A stretch of 60,172 bases of DNA from Nitrosomonas sp. (GCA_020446045.1 JAGRFM010000070.1:1-60172); one strand, 5' to 3'. Shown: positions 27,193 to 36,600, numbered from the stretch's first letter. Notes: generated by a model from the sequence alone, not told the origin. Numbers and translations: made by a program.

Positions 27193-28071
27193 ATGATACG
27201 AAAACATGTTCAATCTACTGCAATCGCTATTCAGGCTTCGCTGATTGCCATTGTCGCATTATTCAGCACGAATGCCGATGCGGCCGGTGCGGTCAGTATT
27301 GAATCCTGGTCTACGTCGAATCATCTTGACTTTGCTACCAGCAGTATTACGGCATCCGGCAGTTTGGGGCCTACCGGCTTTACCGGCAATACGTTATCAA
27401 AGAATTCCGCGTATTCGCCGGACGGCCATTGGTTCACATTTATGAACCATTTTGACGGCTATGATGTCAGCGTCAAGGTAAGTGGCGACGCCAATTTCAT
27501 GCCGGGGTTCACAGTATGGGCCAGCGGTGCACAGGAGTTTGACGGCGGCACGGCTTTTGCGCTGGGTGTTGAACAAAGTAAGGTGGGTATCGATACACCT
27601 GTTTCATTTAATGCGACACAGAAAATGGGACACGACGGTACAATGTGGATGGCTGATGGCAGCTTTACCAAAGGCCCACTTACCGGCCAGGGTAATATCC
27701 TTGAAACGCTTGGTTACGCTATAACCACGCCGGGTATCCAAATTAAGGCTAAAGGCAAAAACAGTGCCGGCTGGAATGAACCTATCAATTCAGGCGTACA
27801 CGATCAAAGTATAACCGATACGTTTGAATCGGGTGTCACCGGCATTATCAGCGGAAATTCGGCAACACTTGAGTTTAACGACCTGGCCGCAGGCTGGTAC
27901 ACCGTGTATATCGGCGGTACCAATGTAACCTCGACTGGCGGCGGGTACGATCTCGTGGTAAGTGCCGTACCCGAAGCTGAAACCTGGGCCATGCTGCTGG
28001 CGGGACTGGGTCTCATTGGATGGCGTTTGCGAAAACAAACATTCAAAGATCCCGGTATGATGCCGGCTTAA
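27193..28071 (+). CDS. PEP-CTERM exosortase substrate, paralogue 2
   Basis: 292 residues behind AGGAGAG. Signal peptide to about NADAAGA; a mature domain of the same kind as paralogue 1 (WFTFMNHFDGYDVSV, FTVWASGAQEFDGG, AGWYTVYIGGT); tail VPEAETWAMLLAGLGLIGW followed by RLRKQ and an extension ending MMPA. Unlike its two neighbours it lacks both the palindrome promoter and the GEMM-like leader, so it probably depends on transcription from 26221 or is regulated differently. Confidence 0.92.
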   Translation: MIRKHVQSTAIAIQASLIAIVALFSTNADAAGAVSIESWSTSNHLDFATSSITASGSLGPTGFTGNTLSKNSAYSPDGHWFTFMNHFDGYDVSVKVSGDANFMPGFTVWASGAQEFDGGTAFALGVEQSKVGIDTPVSFNATQKMGHDGTMWMADGSFTKGPLTGQGNILETLGYAITTPGIQIKAKGKNSAGWNEPINSGVHDQSITDTFESGVTGIISGNSATLEFNDLAAGWYTVYIGGTNVTSTGGGYDLVVSAVPEAETWAMLLAGLGLIGWRLRKQTFKDPGMMPA

Positions 28072-28088
28072 CCAGACGGTAGGCAAGA

Positions 28089-28126
28089 AACAAAAAAGGG
28101 CGTGTGTTACAGCGCTCTTTTTTGTT
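28089..28126 (+). terminator. Intrinsic terminator
   Basis: AACAAAAAAGGGCG (28089-28102) pairs with CGCTCTTTTTTGTT (28113-28126) over 14 positions with one G-T pair; the 3' arm supplies the T run. It closes the 26221-27193 unit. Confidence 0.75.
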
Positions 28127-28275
28127 GGCAATACATGCAACCATTAACACCTTCAAACGAACGCGTACTTATCAGACAAATCTCACGACCAAAATTCATA
28201 TCTGTACACCTTGAAGCTGACGGACATACCGGTCGTCCCCGCCAAAGTTTACGCCAACCGCCAATAGCACCCGGG

Positions 28276-28319
28276 CGCGGCAATTTGTCACATTGTTTTT
28301 GTTATTTTTTCAAGATAAT
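28276..28319 (+). promoter_or_regulatory. Palindrome site D with promoter
   Basis: CGCGGCA-ATT-TGTCACA (28276-28292) has a degenerate left half and a good right half. TTGTTT (28293-28298) abuts it and GATAAT is at 28314-28319, a short 15-bp spacing. The predicted start near 28326 is immediately ahead of RNA copy 2. Confidence 0.6.
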
Positions 28320-28330
28320 CTTTAATCTGT

Positions 28331-28432
28331 AAAAAACCACCCTTGCTGCAAAGTAAGCTCGGAAAGCCAGCGGATCTTTTTATAACGAGAAATGGCCGGG
28401 CTGCCTCCCGGGAGTGATGGGGAGTATCTGAA
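28331..28432 (+). ncRNA. GEMM-like structured leader RNA, copy 2
   Basis: Same architecture as copy 1: hairpin CTTGCT-GCAA-AGTAAG (GNRA loop, one G-T pair), CTCGGAAAGCC, AGCGGATCT, AAATGGCCGGGCTGCC, then CTCCC pairing with GGGGAG. The hairpin bases differ from copy 1 while pairing is kept. It precedes the gene at 28551 by ~120 nt. Confidence 0.65.
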
Positions 28433-28550
28433 ATAAGATGTTGCGTATACATTTTTCAGGGTGTTTCAGATCATCATTCACGAGTCGGTGCGATGCTGAA
28501 TCAGTCTTTGACACTGATTTTTAGCAATCATTTATCTTAAGGAGAGAAAA

Positions 28551-29399
28551 TTGTTTACGAAAAAACATTCTAAATTAATAAAGGTTGCTGTAAAGGCTTC
28601 GGCAGTTGCCGTTGCAGCGTTATTCGGCGCTCATACTTATGCAGCTGATGCTGTAATCGTGCATGGTTCCTTTGGGAGTGGTGATAATAGTCTTGATGGC
28701 AGTTCAACGTCTATTACAGCATCGGGTTTCGCTATCAATAATGGCTATACTGACAACCCTTATCTGAATAATTCCGCCGATGCTTATGCAGGTACCTGGT
28801 TTACATTCGAAAATCAACTGGGCGGTAGCGATGTCACTGTATCCGTTAATGGTTCATCCACCTTTGTTCCCGGAGTTACGGTCTGGGCAACCGATGGCGT
28901 GTTTGATGGTGGTACACAAAGTGGCGAAATACAGCTCAACCCTAGTATTTATCCGGGCACACCACATGTAATGAATGCAACGGGCCAACTGGGAGATCTC
29001 GGTACTCAATGGATGCAGGATGGGCAAGGCGGTAATGCCCTTGCTACCTTGGGCTATGCCGTCGCCAATAGCTCCATCAATATAACTGACGGTTCAACTA
29101 CATGGGGTGAAGATGTTGTGAGCGGCGCACATGGCTATACCACTGCATTTGATTCGGGCTGGTACGGTAACGCAAGTGGCAATTCGGCGTCACTTACCTT
29201 CGACAATCTGGCTGCAGGCTGGTATACCTTGTATATCGCTGGTACCGATTCGACTTCAGCAGGAAACAGTGGCTTTGATCTGGTAGTCAGCGCCGTACCT
29301 GAAGCCGAAACCTGGGCGATGCTGTTGGCGGGGCTGGGGTTTGTCGGCTGGCGTTTGCGAAAACAAACACGTAACGAACCCAGCATGATATCGGCTTAA
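28551..29399 (+). CDS. PEP-CTERM exosortase substrate, paralogue 3 (TTG start)
   Basis: 282 residues. The start is TTG, in the position of the ATG in the near-identical N-terminus of paralogue 1 (FTKKHSKL, behind AAGGAGAGAAAA), so initiation may be deliberately weak. The signal peptide, mature domain and tail (VPEAETWAMLLAGLGFVGW, RLRKQ, ending MISA) follow the same plan as paralogue 1. It is exported and predicted to be processed by XrtB. Confidence 0.92.
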   Translation: MFTKKHSKLIKVAVKASAVAVAALFGAHTYAADAVIVHGSFGSGDNSLDGSSTSITASGFAINNGYTDNPYLNNSADAYAGTWFTFENQLGGSDVTVSVNGSSTFVPGVTVWATDGVFDGGTQSGEIQLNPSIYPGTPHVMNATGQLGDLGTQWMQDGQGGNALATLGYAVANSSINITDGSTTWGEDVVSGAHGYTTAFDSGWYGNASGNSASLTFDNLAAGWYTLYIAGTDSTSAGNSGFDLVVSAVPEAETWAMLLAGLGFVGWRLRKQTRNEPSMISA

Positions 29400-29423
29400 C
29401 CAGGCGGCAAGTAAAACAGACGC

Positions 29424-29458
29424 AAGAAAGGGCGTGCATACCATTGCCCTTTCCTTTT
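29424..29458 (+). terminator. Intrinsic terminator
   Basis: AAAGGGC (29427-29433) pairs with GCCCTTT (29446-29452), followed by CCTTTT; purine/pyrimidine flanks extend the stem. It closes the paralogue 3 gene. Confidence 0.65.
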
Positions 29459-29703
29459 GGCCATACATTGTTACGCATCGCGATTCAAATTCGGGCGTCA
29501 ATGTCTTCCCCCGCCGGGAAAAAGGTTGGAGGAGGGATAATAAAAACCGAATTTTGAAACGCGATAGATAAAGGGACGCCTTCATACGAGTGCATTCTCG
29601 TAAGAAAAATTTAACAACCCGATTCATATCCACATGCTTTGAAGCAGGCAAATATACTGGCCATCCCCGCCAAAGTTTACGCCAACCGCCAATAGCACAC
29701 AAG

Positions 29704-29747
29704 TGCGACAATTTGTCACATTGTTTTTGTTTTTTTTTCAAGATAAT
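29704..29747 (+). promoter_or_regulatory. Palindrome site E with promoter
   Basis: TGCGACA-ATT-TGTCACA (29704-29720), TTGTTT abutting at 29721, GATAAT at 29742-29747 (15-bp spacing). Start predicted near 29754, a few bases before RNA copy 3. This unit would drive the truncated PEP-CTERM-like gene and both cytochromes. Confidence 0.65.
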
Positions 29748-29757
29748 CTTTAATTAG

Positions 29758-29856
29758 TAAAAAACCACCCTTGCTGTAAAGCAAGCTCGGAAAGCCAGCG
29801 GATCTTTTTATAACGAGAGATGGCCGGGCTGCCTCCCGCGAATGACGGGGAATAAG
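29758..29856 (+). ncRNA. GEMM-like structured leader RNA, copy 3
   Basis: Hairpin CTTGCT-GTAA-AGCAAG (GNRA loop; the G-T pair of copy 2 is G-C here), CTCGGAAAGCC, AGCGGATCT, AGATGGCCGGGCTGCC, then CTCCC with a weaker GGGGA partner. It lies ~145 nt upstream of the gene at 30003. Confidence 0.65.
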
Positions 29857-30002
29857 TGAACCGGTATGTAAAAAATATCAGGCCGATCTCATATTAATCA
29901 TTCCCGGATGCAATTCCTGAATATATTTTTATAGACATGCCACACATCAGCCAAAAGCGTCATGCTTCCGGTGACAACTCTATTTTTATAGGTGGAAAAT
30001 AA

Positions 30003-30386
30003 ATGAATAAACAACAAATAGTTAGTGCAATAACTGCGGCTAGCCTGATCTCGGCAGCAATTTTCTTTGCCGGCACACTATTTTATACAAACGCACATGC
30101 AGCAGGTGCAGTTTTTACTGATTCTTTTGATACGGCCAATCAAATCAGTGCCGGAAGACAGATTGCCACAATATCACGTTCTGGTTTGAACAATGCTTAT
30201 GTGGACGAGTCATCGCCAAACTTCCCTGCCTTGGGTGGAATCGGTGGCGCCGAAATATTAGGGATGGCTGACACAGCATTGTCCGATGGGAGCGGCAATA
30301 TCATTGAAACACCCGAACTCAATAGCTGGGCTGCTGGCTGGTATATCGCTCATACCGGTGGAGCCACATCGACATTCTGTTCTTGA
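30003..30386 (+). CDS. Shortened PEP-CTERM-family protein without sorting tail
   Basis: 127 residues. A signal peptide ends near AHAAGA, and short blocks match the three PEP-CTERM paralogues (AGAV, the Asn/Ser-rich N-terminal part, and AAGWYIAHTGGATST, like AGWYTVYIGGT). About 130 internal residues and the whole VPEAE tail are missing; the frame stops 17 bp before the cytochrome start. It is either a decaying paralogue or a secreted leader protein of the cytochrome operon. It could not be an exosortase substrate as it stands. Confidence 0.6.
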   Translation: MNKQQIVSAITAASLISAAIFFAGTLFYTNAHAAGAVFTDSFDTANQISAGRQIATISRSGLNNAYVDESSPNFPALGGIGGAEILGMADTALSDGSGNIIETPELNSWAAGWYIAHTGGATSTFCS

Positions 30387-30403
30387 AAAGAGCAAGGAGA
30401 ATA

Positions 30404-32605
30404 ATGATGCTTATCAGACTAAAAAAGTTTACCGCAAACCTGGTTACAATACTACTGGCCTTGTTTTTCAGTTCATTAGTACTGGCAACGGGCCCGGTTC
30501 CCTTATCGTTAAAAGACGTGCCCATTCCGGAAGTACCGGGCCTACTTGACGGCCCCGACCCCATTATCATTAACAAGGAAAAAGCGATTGCACTGGGTAA
30601 AGCGCTGTTCTGGGACATGAACGTTGGCAGTGATGGCGTGGCGTGCGCCACCTGTCATTTTCATGCCGGCGCAGACCGGCGCACTAAAAACCAGCTTTCG
30701 CCGATCGGCAGAAACAGCGCGCTGCCCGAGGAATTTTCACTGGGGAAAAAAAATTCGCTTCATGGCCCTAATGTTACGTTGACTAAAGACAATTTTCCGC
30801 TTATTGATACCGATATTCCTATAAGTCATCGGAATATAACCTATAACAGCAATGATGTGATTGGTTCCGCGGGTACGTTCAGTGGCGTTTTTCGCGACGC
30901 CGCTATACGTGGCGGCATGGCTGACAGGTGCGATCACGGCGTCGATGCGGTGTTTCATGTCGGCGTCAAAGGCACACGCAAGGTTACGCCACGTAATACA
31001 CCAACTGTTATCAATGCGGTGTTTAATTTTCGTAATTTCTGGGACGGCCGGGCTAACAATATCTTTAACGGCAGCAGTCCCTGGGGTGATCGTGATCCCG
31101 ATGCGGGGGTATGGGTGAAACAGAGTGTCGGTACCGTTAGAAAGGAACGTTTGAGATTAATCAATTCGGCGTTGGCTTCACAGGCAATGGGGCCGCCATC
31201 GGATACTGTCGAAATGTCCTGTGAAAATAGAACTTTGTCCGAACTCGGGCGAAAACTGCTGTTTCGTCTGCCACTTGAACATCAACATGTGCATTGGAAT
31301 GACAGTGTATTAGGCAATTATGCTTATAGTACGGAAGGGCAGTTACGAAAGGGGCTGCATACACCTTACTATATGTTCATTACACAGGCATTTAATCCCA
31401 AGTACTGGTCCTACTTTGCACGTGACCGGTTCGGCGCACCACCGCCGAGTTCAGCAACACACAGTCTGCCTTACCTGCAAATCGAAGCCAATTTCTCGAT
31501 GTTTTTCGCGCTGGCATTGCAACTATACCAGTCAACACTGATTTCCGATGATTCGCCATTTGACCGCAGCGCCAGAAATGAACACGGTGAGCCGATTGAT
31601 CTCAGTGAGTCGGCGCAACGCGGGCTGCAAGCTATGCAAAATGCACATTGTACATTCTGCCATCTCGGCCCGAATCTTACGACATCTGCAGTTGTAACCA
31701 ACGCTTTTATGCATGAAATTGATCATGAAGCCTTTGGCCATGAGGATTCAAATGAACGGATCAGCGTTAATGGCATCGTTACGCTATTAAGTACAGGCGC
31801 TGGTTTAATGTTTGGAGACATCGGCTTTTCTGCTACGGGTGTAACGCCAGTTGAAAACGACCCAGGTCTGAGCGGTTCCGATCCGTTCGGCAATCCGTTA
31901 TCGTTTGCTGAACAGTATATGCAGCTATTGGCCGGTAACAAAGAGGGGGTTGTCGACCCTTTTGTCAAAGATATCCGGGCCTGTGATATGGATCATCTTC
32001 TTGCAAGCGACGAGAACGATCCAAATACGTTCCGATTTACCCATGCTGACGGCATACAACTGCAAGAACAGGATACAAACGATTGCTTTAACCCGGACGG
32101 AATATTTGTTCCAACCGTTGAAGCCGCCCAAGCAGATCTAAAAAATCCGAACCGGAAACGTTTTTTAAGTGGCGTTAATGGTTTATTCAAAGTACCGACA
32201 CTCAGGAACGTCGAGCTGACCGGACCTTATATGCATAATGGCGGCATGGCAACACTGGAGCAAGTGATTGAATTTTATGCGCGGGACGGCAATTTCGATA
32301 TGGAGACTAAAGAGCCCTTCAAGATGTTTTCGCAACCGACCATAACACTCACGCAAACAGTAGAAGACATACTTAATTTTCTAAAAAGCCTGACCGATGA
32401 GCGGGTGCGCTATCAGAAAGCGCCGTTCGATCATCCTGAATTATTCGTTTCGCATGGTCATATAGGAGATGATCATATCATTCAAGAAACAAGTGTGTTT
32501 AGTGAAGCACTGGCAGCCGATGAAGTCTTGTGGATTCCGGCAGTCGGTGCCGAAGGTTCGGTTAAACCTCTGCAACCGTTTGAGTTTTATCTTGAAAATA
32601 ATTAA
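30404..32605 (+). CDS. Large di-haem cytochrome c peroxidase-like protein, copy 1
   Basis: 733 residues from the first of two adjacent ATGs behind AAGGAG. Signal peptide to about SSLVLATG. Two c-type haem sites: CATCH at 81-85 and CTFCH at 416-420. The N-terminal haem region (GVACATCHFHAG) and the C-terminal segment (VPTLRNVELTGPYMHNGGMATLEQVIEFYARDG in outline) are characteristic of the CCP/MauG superfamily. The length is about twice a classical peroxidase and closer to RoxA-like enzymes. It is periplasmic. Possible roles are peroxide removal or oxidation of a secreted substrate. About 70% identical to the next gene. Confidence 0.85.
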   Translation: MMLIRLKKFTANLVTILLALFFSSLVLATGPVPLSLKDVPIPEVPGLLDGPDPIIINKEKAIALGKALFWDMNVGSDGVACATCHFHAGADRRTKNQLSPIGRNSALPEEFSLGKKNSLHGPNVTLTKDNFPLIDTDIPISHRNITYNSNDVIGSAGTFSGVFRDAAIRGGMADRCDHGVDAVFHVGVKGTRKVTPRNTPTVINAVFNFRNFWDGRANNIFNGSSPWGDRDPDAGVWVKQSVGTVRKERLRLINSALASQAMGPPSDTVEMSCENRTLSELGRKLLFRLPLEHQHVHWNDSVLGNYAYSTEGQLRKGLHTPYYMFITQAFNPKYWSYFARDRFGAPPPSSATHSLPYLQIEANFSMFFALALQLYQSTLISDDSPFDRSARNEHGEPIDLSESAQRGLQAMQNAHCTFCHLGPNLTTSAVVTNAFMHEIDHEAFGHEDSNERISVNGIVTLLSTGAGLMFGDIGFSATGVTPVENDPGLSGSDPFGNPLSFAEQYMQLLAGNKEGVVDPFVKDIRACDMDHLLASDENDPNTFRFTHADGIQLQEQDTNDCFNPDGIFVPTVEAAQADLKNPNRKRFLSGVNGLFKVPTLRNVELTGPYMHNGGMATLEQVIEFYARDGNFDMETKEPFKMFSQPTITLTQTVEDILNFLKSLTDERVRYQKAPFDHPELFVSHGHIGDDHIIQETSVFSEALAADEVLWIPAVGAEGSVKPLQPFEFYLENN

Positions 32606-32626
32606 TCAGTTTAAGCGAGCAAGGAA

Positions 32627-34831
32627 ATGCTAATCACCATTAAAAAAATGACCGCTGATCTGGTCAAAATATTATTATTAACCGTTTTTATTGCACCAAT
32701 GTTATTAGCTGCCGGTTTTGGGCCGCTACCCGTATCGCTGAAAGGCGCGCCCGTTCCGGAAGTACCGGGGCTGCTCGACGGCCCCGATCCTATTATCATT
32801 GACAAGGAAAAAGCCATTATTCTGGGTAAGGCATTATTTTGGGATATGAATGTCGGCAGCGACGGCGTAGCGTGCGCCACCTGTCATTTTCATGCCGGCG
32901 CTGACCGACGCACCAAGAACCAGCTCTCGCCGATAGGCAGGGACAGCGCGCTGCCCGCAGAATTTTCATTCAGAAAAGACGGTTCGCTTGGCGGACCCAA
33001 TACCACGTTAACTAAAGCCGATTTTCCGTTTTTTGATACCGATAATCCAAAAGTTCATACAGGAACTGTTATCTATAACAGCGACGATGTGGTTTCTTCC
33101 GCGGGCACTTTCGGTGGCGTCTTCCGTGACGTCGACAGGTTTGAGAGTATGTCCGACAGTTGCGATCATAGTATCGATGCGGTGTTTCATGTCGGCGCTA
33201 AGGGCGTGCGCAGGGTCGAGCCACGAAATGCGCCAACCGTCATCAATGCGGTATTCAATTTCCGTAACTTTTGGGACGGCCGCGCCAACAATATCTTCAA
33301 CGGCAGCAGTGAATGGGGAGACCGCGATCCCGATGCTGGCGTATGGATCAAAAATACTGATGGCAGCGTCAGTAAAGAACGTTTGCGGCTGATCAATTCA
33401 TCGCTGGCGTCTCAGGCACTGGCTACAGCTGTTAACAGCGTCGAAATGGCCTGTCAAAACAGAACACTAGCCGACCTTGGGCGCAAACTGCTGTTTCGTC
33501 TGCCACTTGAACATCAACATGTACACTGGAATGACGGTATATTAGGCAATTATGCTTATAGTACGGAAGGGCAGTTACGAAAGGGGCTGCATACACCTTA
33601 CTACATGTTCATTATACAGGCATTTAATCCCAAGTACTGGTCCTACTTTGCACGTGACCGGTTCGGCGCGCCACCGCCGAGTTCAGCAACGCACAATTTG
33701 CCTTACCTGCAAATCGAAGCCAATTTCGGGATGTTTTTCGCACTGGCATTGCAACTATACCAGTCAACGCTCATTTCCGACGATTCACCGTTTGACCGCA
33801 GTGCCAGAGATGCAAATGGCATACCGATTGAACTGAGTGAATCGGCGCAGCGCGGCCAGGAGATTTTTCGAAAATCACATTGCGCACTCTGCCATATCGG
33901 CCCGAATTTCACGCTATCTGCAGTCGATACAAATAGGACTCTACAAAAAAGTATCCCTGAGGCATTCGGCAATGAAACATTTACAATCCCAGTGAAAGGT
34001 ATTGTTACACTTCTTGCTTCAAGGCCTGGAATAATTTTTGAAGACGTCGGTTTTTCCGCTACAGGAGTAACACCGGAGGAAAACGATCCGGGTCTTGGCG
34101 GATTTGACCCGTTCGGCAACCCGTTATCATTCTCAAACCAGTATATGCAGTTTCTGGCCGGTAATGAAAGCGGCGTAGTCGATCCTTATGTCGAAGATGT
34201 GCGCCCTTGCGATATGGAATTTGCACTTGCGCGAGCTGATCTGAACGATCCACACCCGTTGATATTTACACCAGCAGACGGTATACAGCCGCAAACACAA
34301 GACACAATCGATTGCTTTAACCCGCACGGGGCATATGTTCCGACTGTCGAAGCAGTCCAGGCAGAACTGGAAAAACAGGATCGACACCGGTTCTTAAGCG
34401 GTGCTACAGGTTCATTTAAAATACCGTCACTCAGGAATGTGGAACTTACAGGTCCTTTTATGCATAACGGCGGCATGGCAACGCTCGAACAGGTCATTGA
34501 ATTTTATGCGCGGGATGGTAATTTTGACGTAGATGCTAAAGAATTTTCCAAGATATTTTCGCAATCGCATTTAAGCTTTGACCCGCAGCAATTTGAAGAT
34601 CTGCTCAATTTTCTCAAAAGCCTGACCGATGAGCGTGTGCGCTACGAGAAAGCACCATTTGACCATCCTGAATTATTTGTGTCACACGGTCATGCGGGCG
34701 ATAATATTCTGATTACCGAGTCCAATCCGTTAGATGCAGTACTTGCGGCAGACGAAGTATTGGTGATACCAGCCGTTGGCGCTGAAGGCTCTGCCGAACC
34801 ATTGCAGCCTTTTGAAAATTATTTGCCATAA
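32627..34831 (+). CDS. Large di-haem cytochrome c peroxidase-like protein, copy 2
   Basis: 734 residues, 21 bp after copy 1 with GAGCAAGGA as ribosome site. Haem motifs CATCH (83-87) and CALCH (419-423). Long stretches are near-identical with copy 1 at DNA level (for example around 31290-31430 against 33510-33650), marking a tandem duplication. The most divergent part is around and after the second haem, so the copies may differ in redox potential or substrate. Confidence 0.85.
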   Translation: MLITIKKMTADLVKILLLTVFIAPMLLAAGFGPLPVSLKGAPVPEVPGLLDGPDPIIIDKEKAIILGKALFWDMNVGSDGVACATCHFHAGADRRTKNQLSPIGRDSALPAEFSFRKDGSLGGPNTTLTKADFPFFDTDNPKVHTGTVIYNSDDVVSSAGTFGGVFRDVDRFESMSDSCDHSIDAVFHVGAKGVRRVEPRNAPTVINAVFNFRNFWDGRANNIFNGSSEWGDRDPDAGVWIKNTDGSVSKERLRLINSSLASQALATAVNSVEMACQNRTLADLGRKLLFRLPLEHQHVHWNDGILGNYAYSTEGQLRKGLHTPYYMFIIQAFNPKYWSYFARDRFGAPPPSSATHNLPYLQIEANFGMFFALALQLYQSTLISDDSPFDRSARDANGIPIELSESAQRGQEIFRKSHCALCHIGPNFTLSAVDTNRTLQKSIPEAFGNETFTIPVKGIVTLLASRPGIIFEDVGFSATGVTPEENDPGLGGFDPFGNPLSFSNQYMQFLAGNESGVVDPYVEDVRPCDMEFALARADLNDPHPLIFTPADGIQPQTQDTIDCFNPHGAYVPTVEAVQAELEKQDRHRFLSGATGSFKIPSLRNVELTGPFMHNGGMATLEQVIEFYARDGNFDVDAKEFSKIFSQSHLSFDPQQFEDLLNFLKSLTDERVRYEKAPFDHPELFVSHGHAGDNILITESNPLDAVLAADEVLVIPAVGAEGSAEPLQPFENYLP

Positions 34832-35433
34832 ATCAGTGAGGAAGCCTCTCGGCAGAGCCAGGGGCTTTCCTAACTGATTTATTGGGAAGTTACATTGACA
34901 GTTGATGACATTGCTGTTGATACAACTGTAAAGCAATAGGCAGAACAAATGCAAGCCAGTATTGCACAACGCAAACTTGACCGATGTTAAGCGTCAGGCG
35001 ACTGACTTCCAGAAAGCAAGCAAGGCATTATACAGCGCGTGCGTTATAGGAATTTATAGGATTTATTCCTGCAGGCCGAAATTAAGTATCCGCTGCCTGA
35101 TGAAACTACTTTTTCGTTTAGCGTTAAAACATTATGAAGAAAATGCACTGCGATTTAGGACTATCTCGTCGTTCCATTCACCGACAAACAGGTTAAAAAC
35201 GATATGCACCTGACGCAAGTACAGCAGACAGTGTCGAATTACTTTCGATCAAAAAAGGGATGCCGACATTTATTGCAAGGTACGTAGCAATATCCATCTG
35301 CAGAAAACTTGATGGAACCTGCCAGCCAAACGCTTATACTTCTCTTTGTGTTGTAAAACTGCCCGTTTACCCTGCAGGACTGGCTTTTGGGTTATTAATT
35401 CGTTGAATAGTTACGTTTGAAATATAAATTGTT
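34832..35433. other. Intergenic stretch with decayed sequence
   Basis: Just after the cytochrome stop, GGAAGCC and GGCTTTCC (34850-34871) could form a bulged terminator. The remainder has only short broken frames on both strands; fragments such as VPFTDKQVKNDM and IKYPLPDETTFS look once-coding but I cannot assign them. No palindrome site, RNA element or REP hairpin was seen here. Confidence 0.4.
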
Positions 35434-35982
35434 TCAATACAGTGAATTCCTGCGCCGCCGTGCCGCAATACCCACCAGCCCCAATCCAACCAGCAACATT
35501 GCATATTTTTCTGGTTCCGGAACCGGTGAAATAAGGATGCTTCCACCATATGTACCGCTTGTATGACCAACGTTCAAACCACCGGTTACAATGATGTCAT
35601 AATTATGTCCACTCGACAAAGTCGGAAAACTGGCAAAACCCACAAATTGACCGGCATTAATGAACCCAGGCGCGACCAGAGTAGAAATGGTAACATCCCA
35701 TAACTCAAGTGAATCGAAATGAACGTCGAATCCAAAAAGATCAAAGCCGCTAAGCACGCCTAATGCACCTGCCCCAAACATTTGCGGTGTTGTAGTAAAT
35801 GTATAATGATCAATAAACGATGATGATGTAACGGCATCATTACCAAAGCCTGCGTAAAAACCAAGAGGCGTTTGAACGAAATTTGCGTCTATTGGGCCTG
35901 GAGATAATGCGTAGGCTTCACCACCACTGAATCCAAACCAAATTGCTATTGCAATGGCATTTATTTTAATTGTATGTCTCAT
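35434..35982 (-). CDS. PEP-CTERM protein with canonical VPEPE tail
   Basis: 182 residues. Signal peptide to about GGEAYALS. The mature domain of ~130 residues (DHYTFTT, FDLFGFDVHFDSLELWDV, YDIIVTGG) resembles the FxDxA-type PEP-CTERM proteins. The tail is VPEPEKYAMLLVGLGLVG followed by ARRRR. Canonical PEPE and a short basic end distinguish it from the three PEAE paralogues. It is exported and predicted to be cut by XrtB. Its promoter may be site F, ~360 bp upstream. Confidence 0.9.
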   Translation of the reverse strand: MRHTIKINAIAIAIWFGFSGGEAYALSPGPIDANFVQTPLGFYAGFGNDAVTSSSFIDHYTFTTTPQMFGAGALGVLSGFDLFGFDVHFDSLELWDVTISTLVAPGFINAGQFVGFASFPTLSSGHNYDIIVTGGLNVGHTSGTYGGSILISPVPEPEKYAMLLVGLGLVGIAARRRRNSLY

Positions 35983-36342
35983 TATATTCTCCTCTGCCGG
36001 CTATAACTTTCTATAACATCCAGGATCCATAATATACAAAATGTCTGGTAGCTGACAAAACAAGTAACGGAAGCCTGCGGTAATCGTTACAAAACTTACC
36101 AAACCCGGTTCCGTATGCTTATGCAAAACGGATAAGTTTTTGGCATTGGGTATCGTTTGGAATCATATGGTTAATAGTTTCCCAATTACCCAAATTACGT
36201 GATCCAAAAATACTGAAATCGTACCGGAATCAATTACTCTTGCAGAAACCTGAAAAAGGTATTGATCAGTTAGCTCAAACAATATCCCATTTTCTACATT
36301 CCGGGATTTACCCAAAATGCTCTACATAAATTTTTCTTGTAA

Positions 36343-36389
36343 ATACTAACTTATAACACACACTTTCTTCAATGCGACAAATTGTCGCA
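36343..36389 (-). promoter_or_regulatory. Palindrome site F with promoter
   Basis: TGCGACA-AAT-TGTCGCA (36373-36389) is perfect. On the minus strand TTGAAG (36372-36367) abuts it and TAGTAT (36348-36343) follows at 18-bp spacing. Orientation points to the PEP-CTERM gene at 35982. Confidence 0.6.
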
Positions 36390-36537
36390 GTTCCAAATCA
36401 GGTAAATGTCTCTCTGAATTCCTTTGCTATCCAGAATCATGCGCCACGGCAATAATTTTGCGTTTCATATAACGAATCAATGTGTACCAGCGATCTACTT
36501 TTAGACAACCGAGGCACATTGGAAAAATATAGAAGAT

Positions 36538-36600
36538 ATGATTCTCCTGCAACCATTCATCAATTGAAGGTGGCAAAAGGTACAGCAAATTGCGATCACA
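36538..36600 (-). pseudogene. IS1182-like transposase fragment
   Basis: About 20 residues, DRNLLYLLPPSIDEWLQENH, match the conserved N-terminal motif of IS1182-family transposases. No further transposase sequence or terminal repeats are visible, so this is only a scrap of an old insertion. Confidence 0.4.

Noticed and set aside
35190-35280. DnaA-like segment (VQQTVSNYF) after the cytochromes
   Set aside because: The match is under ten residues, in a broken frame, with no DnaA-box cluster around it.
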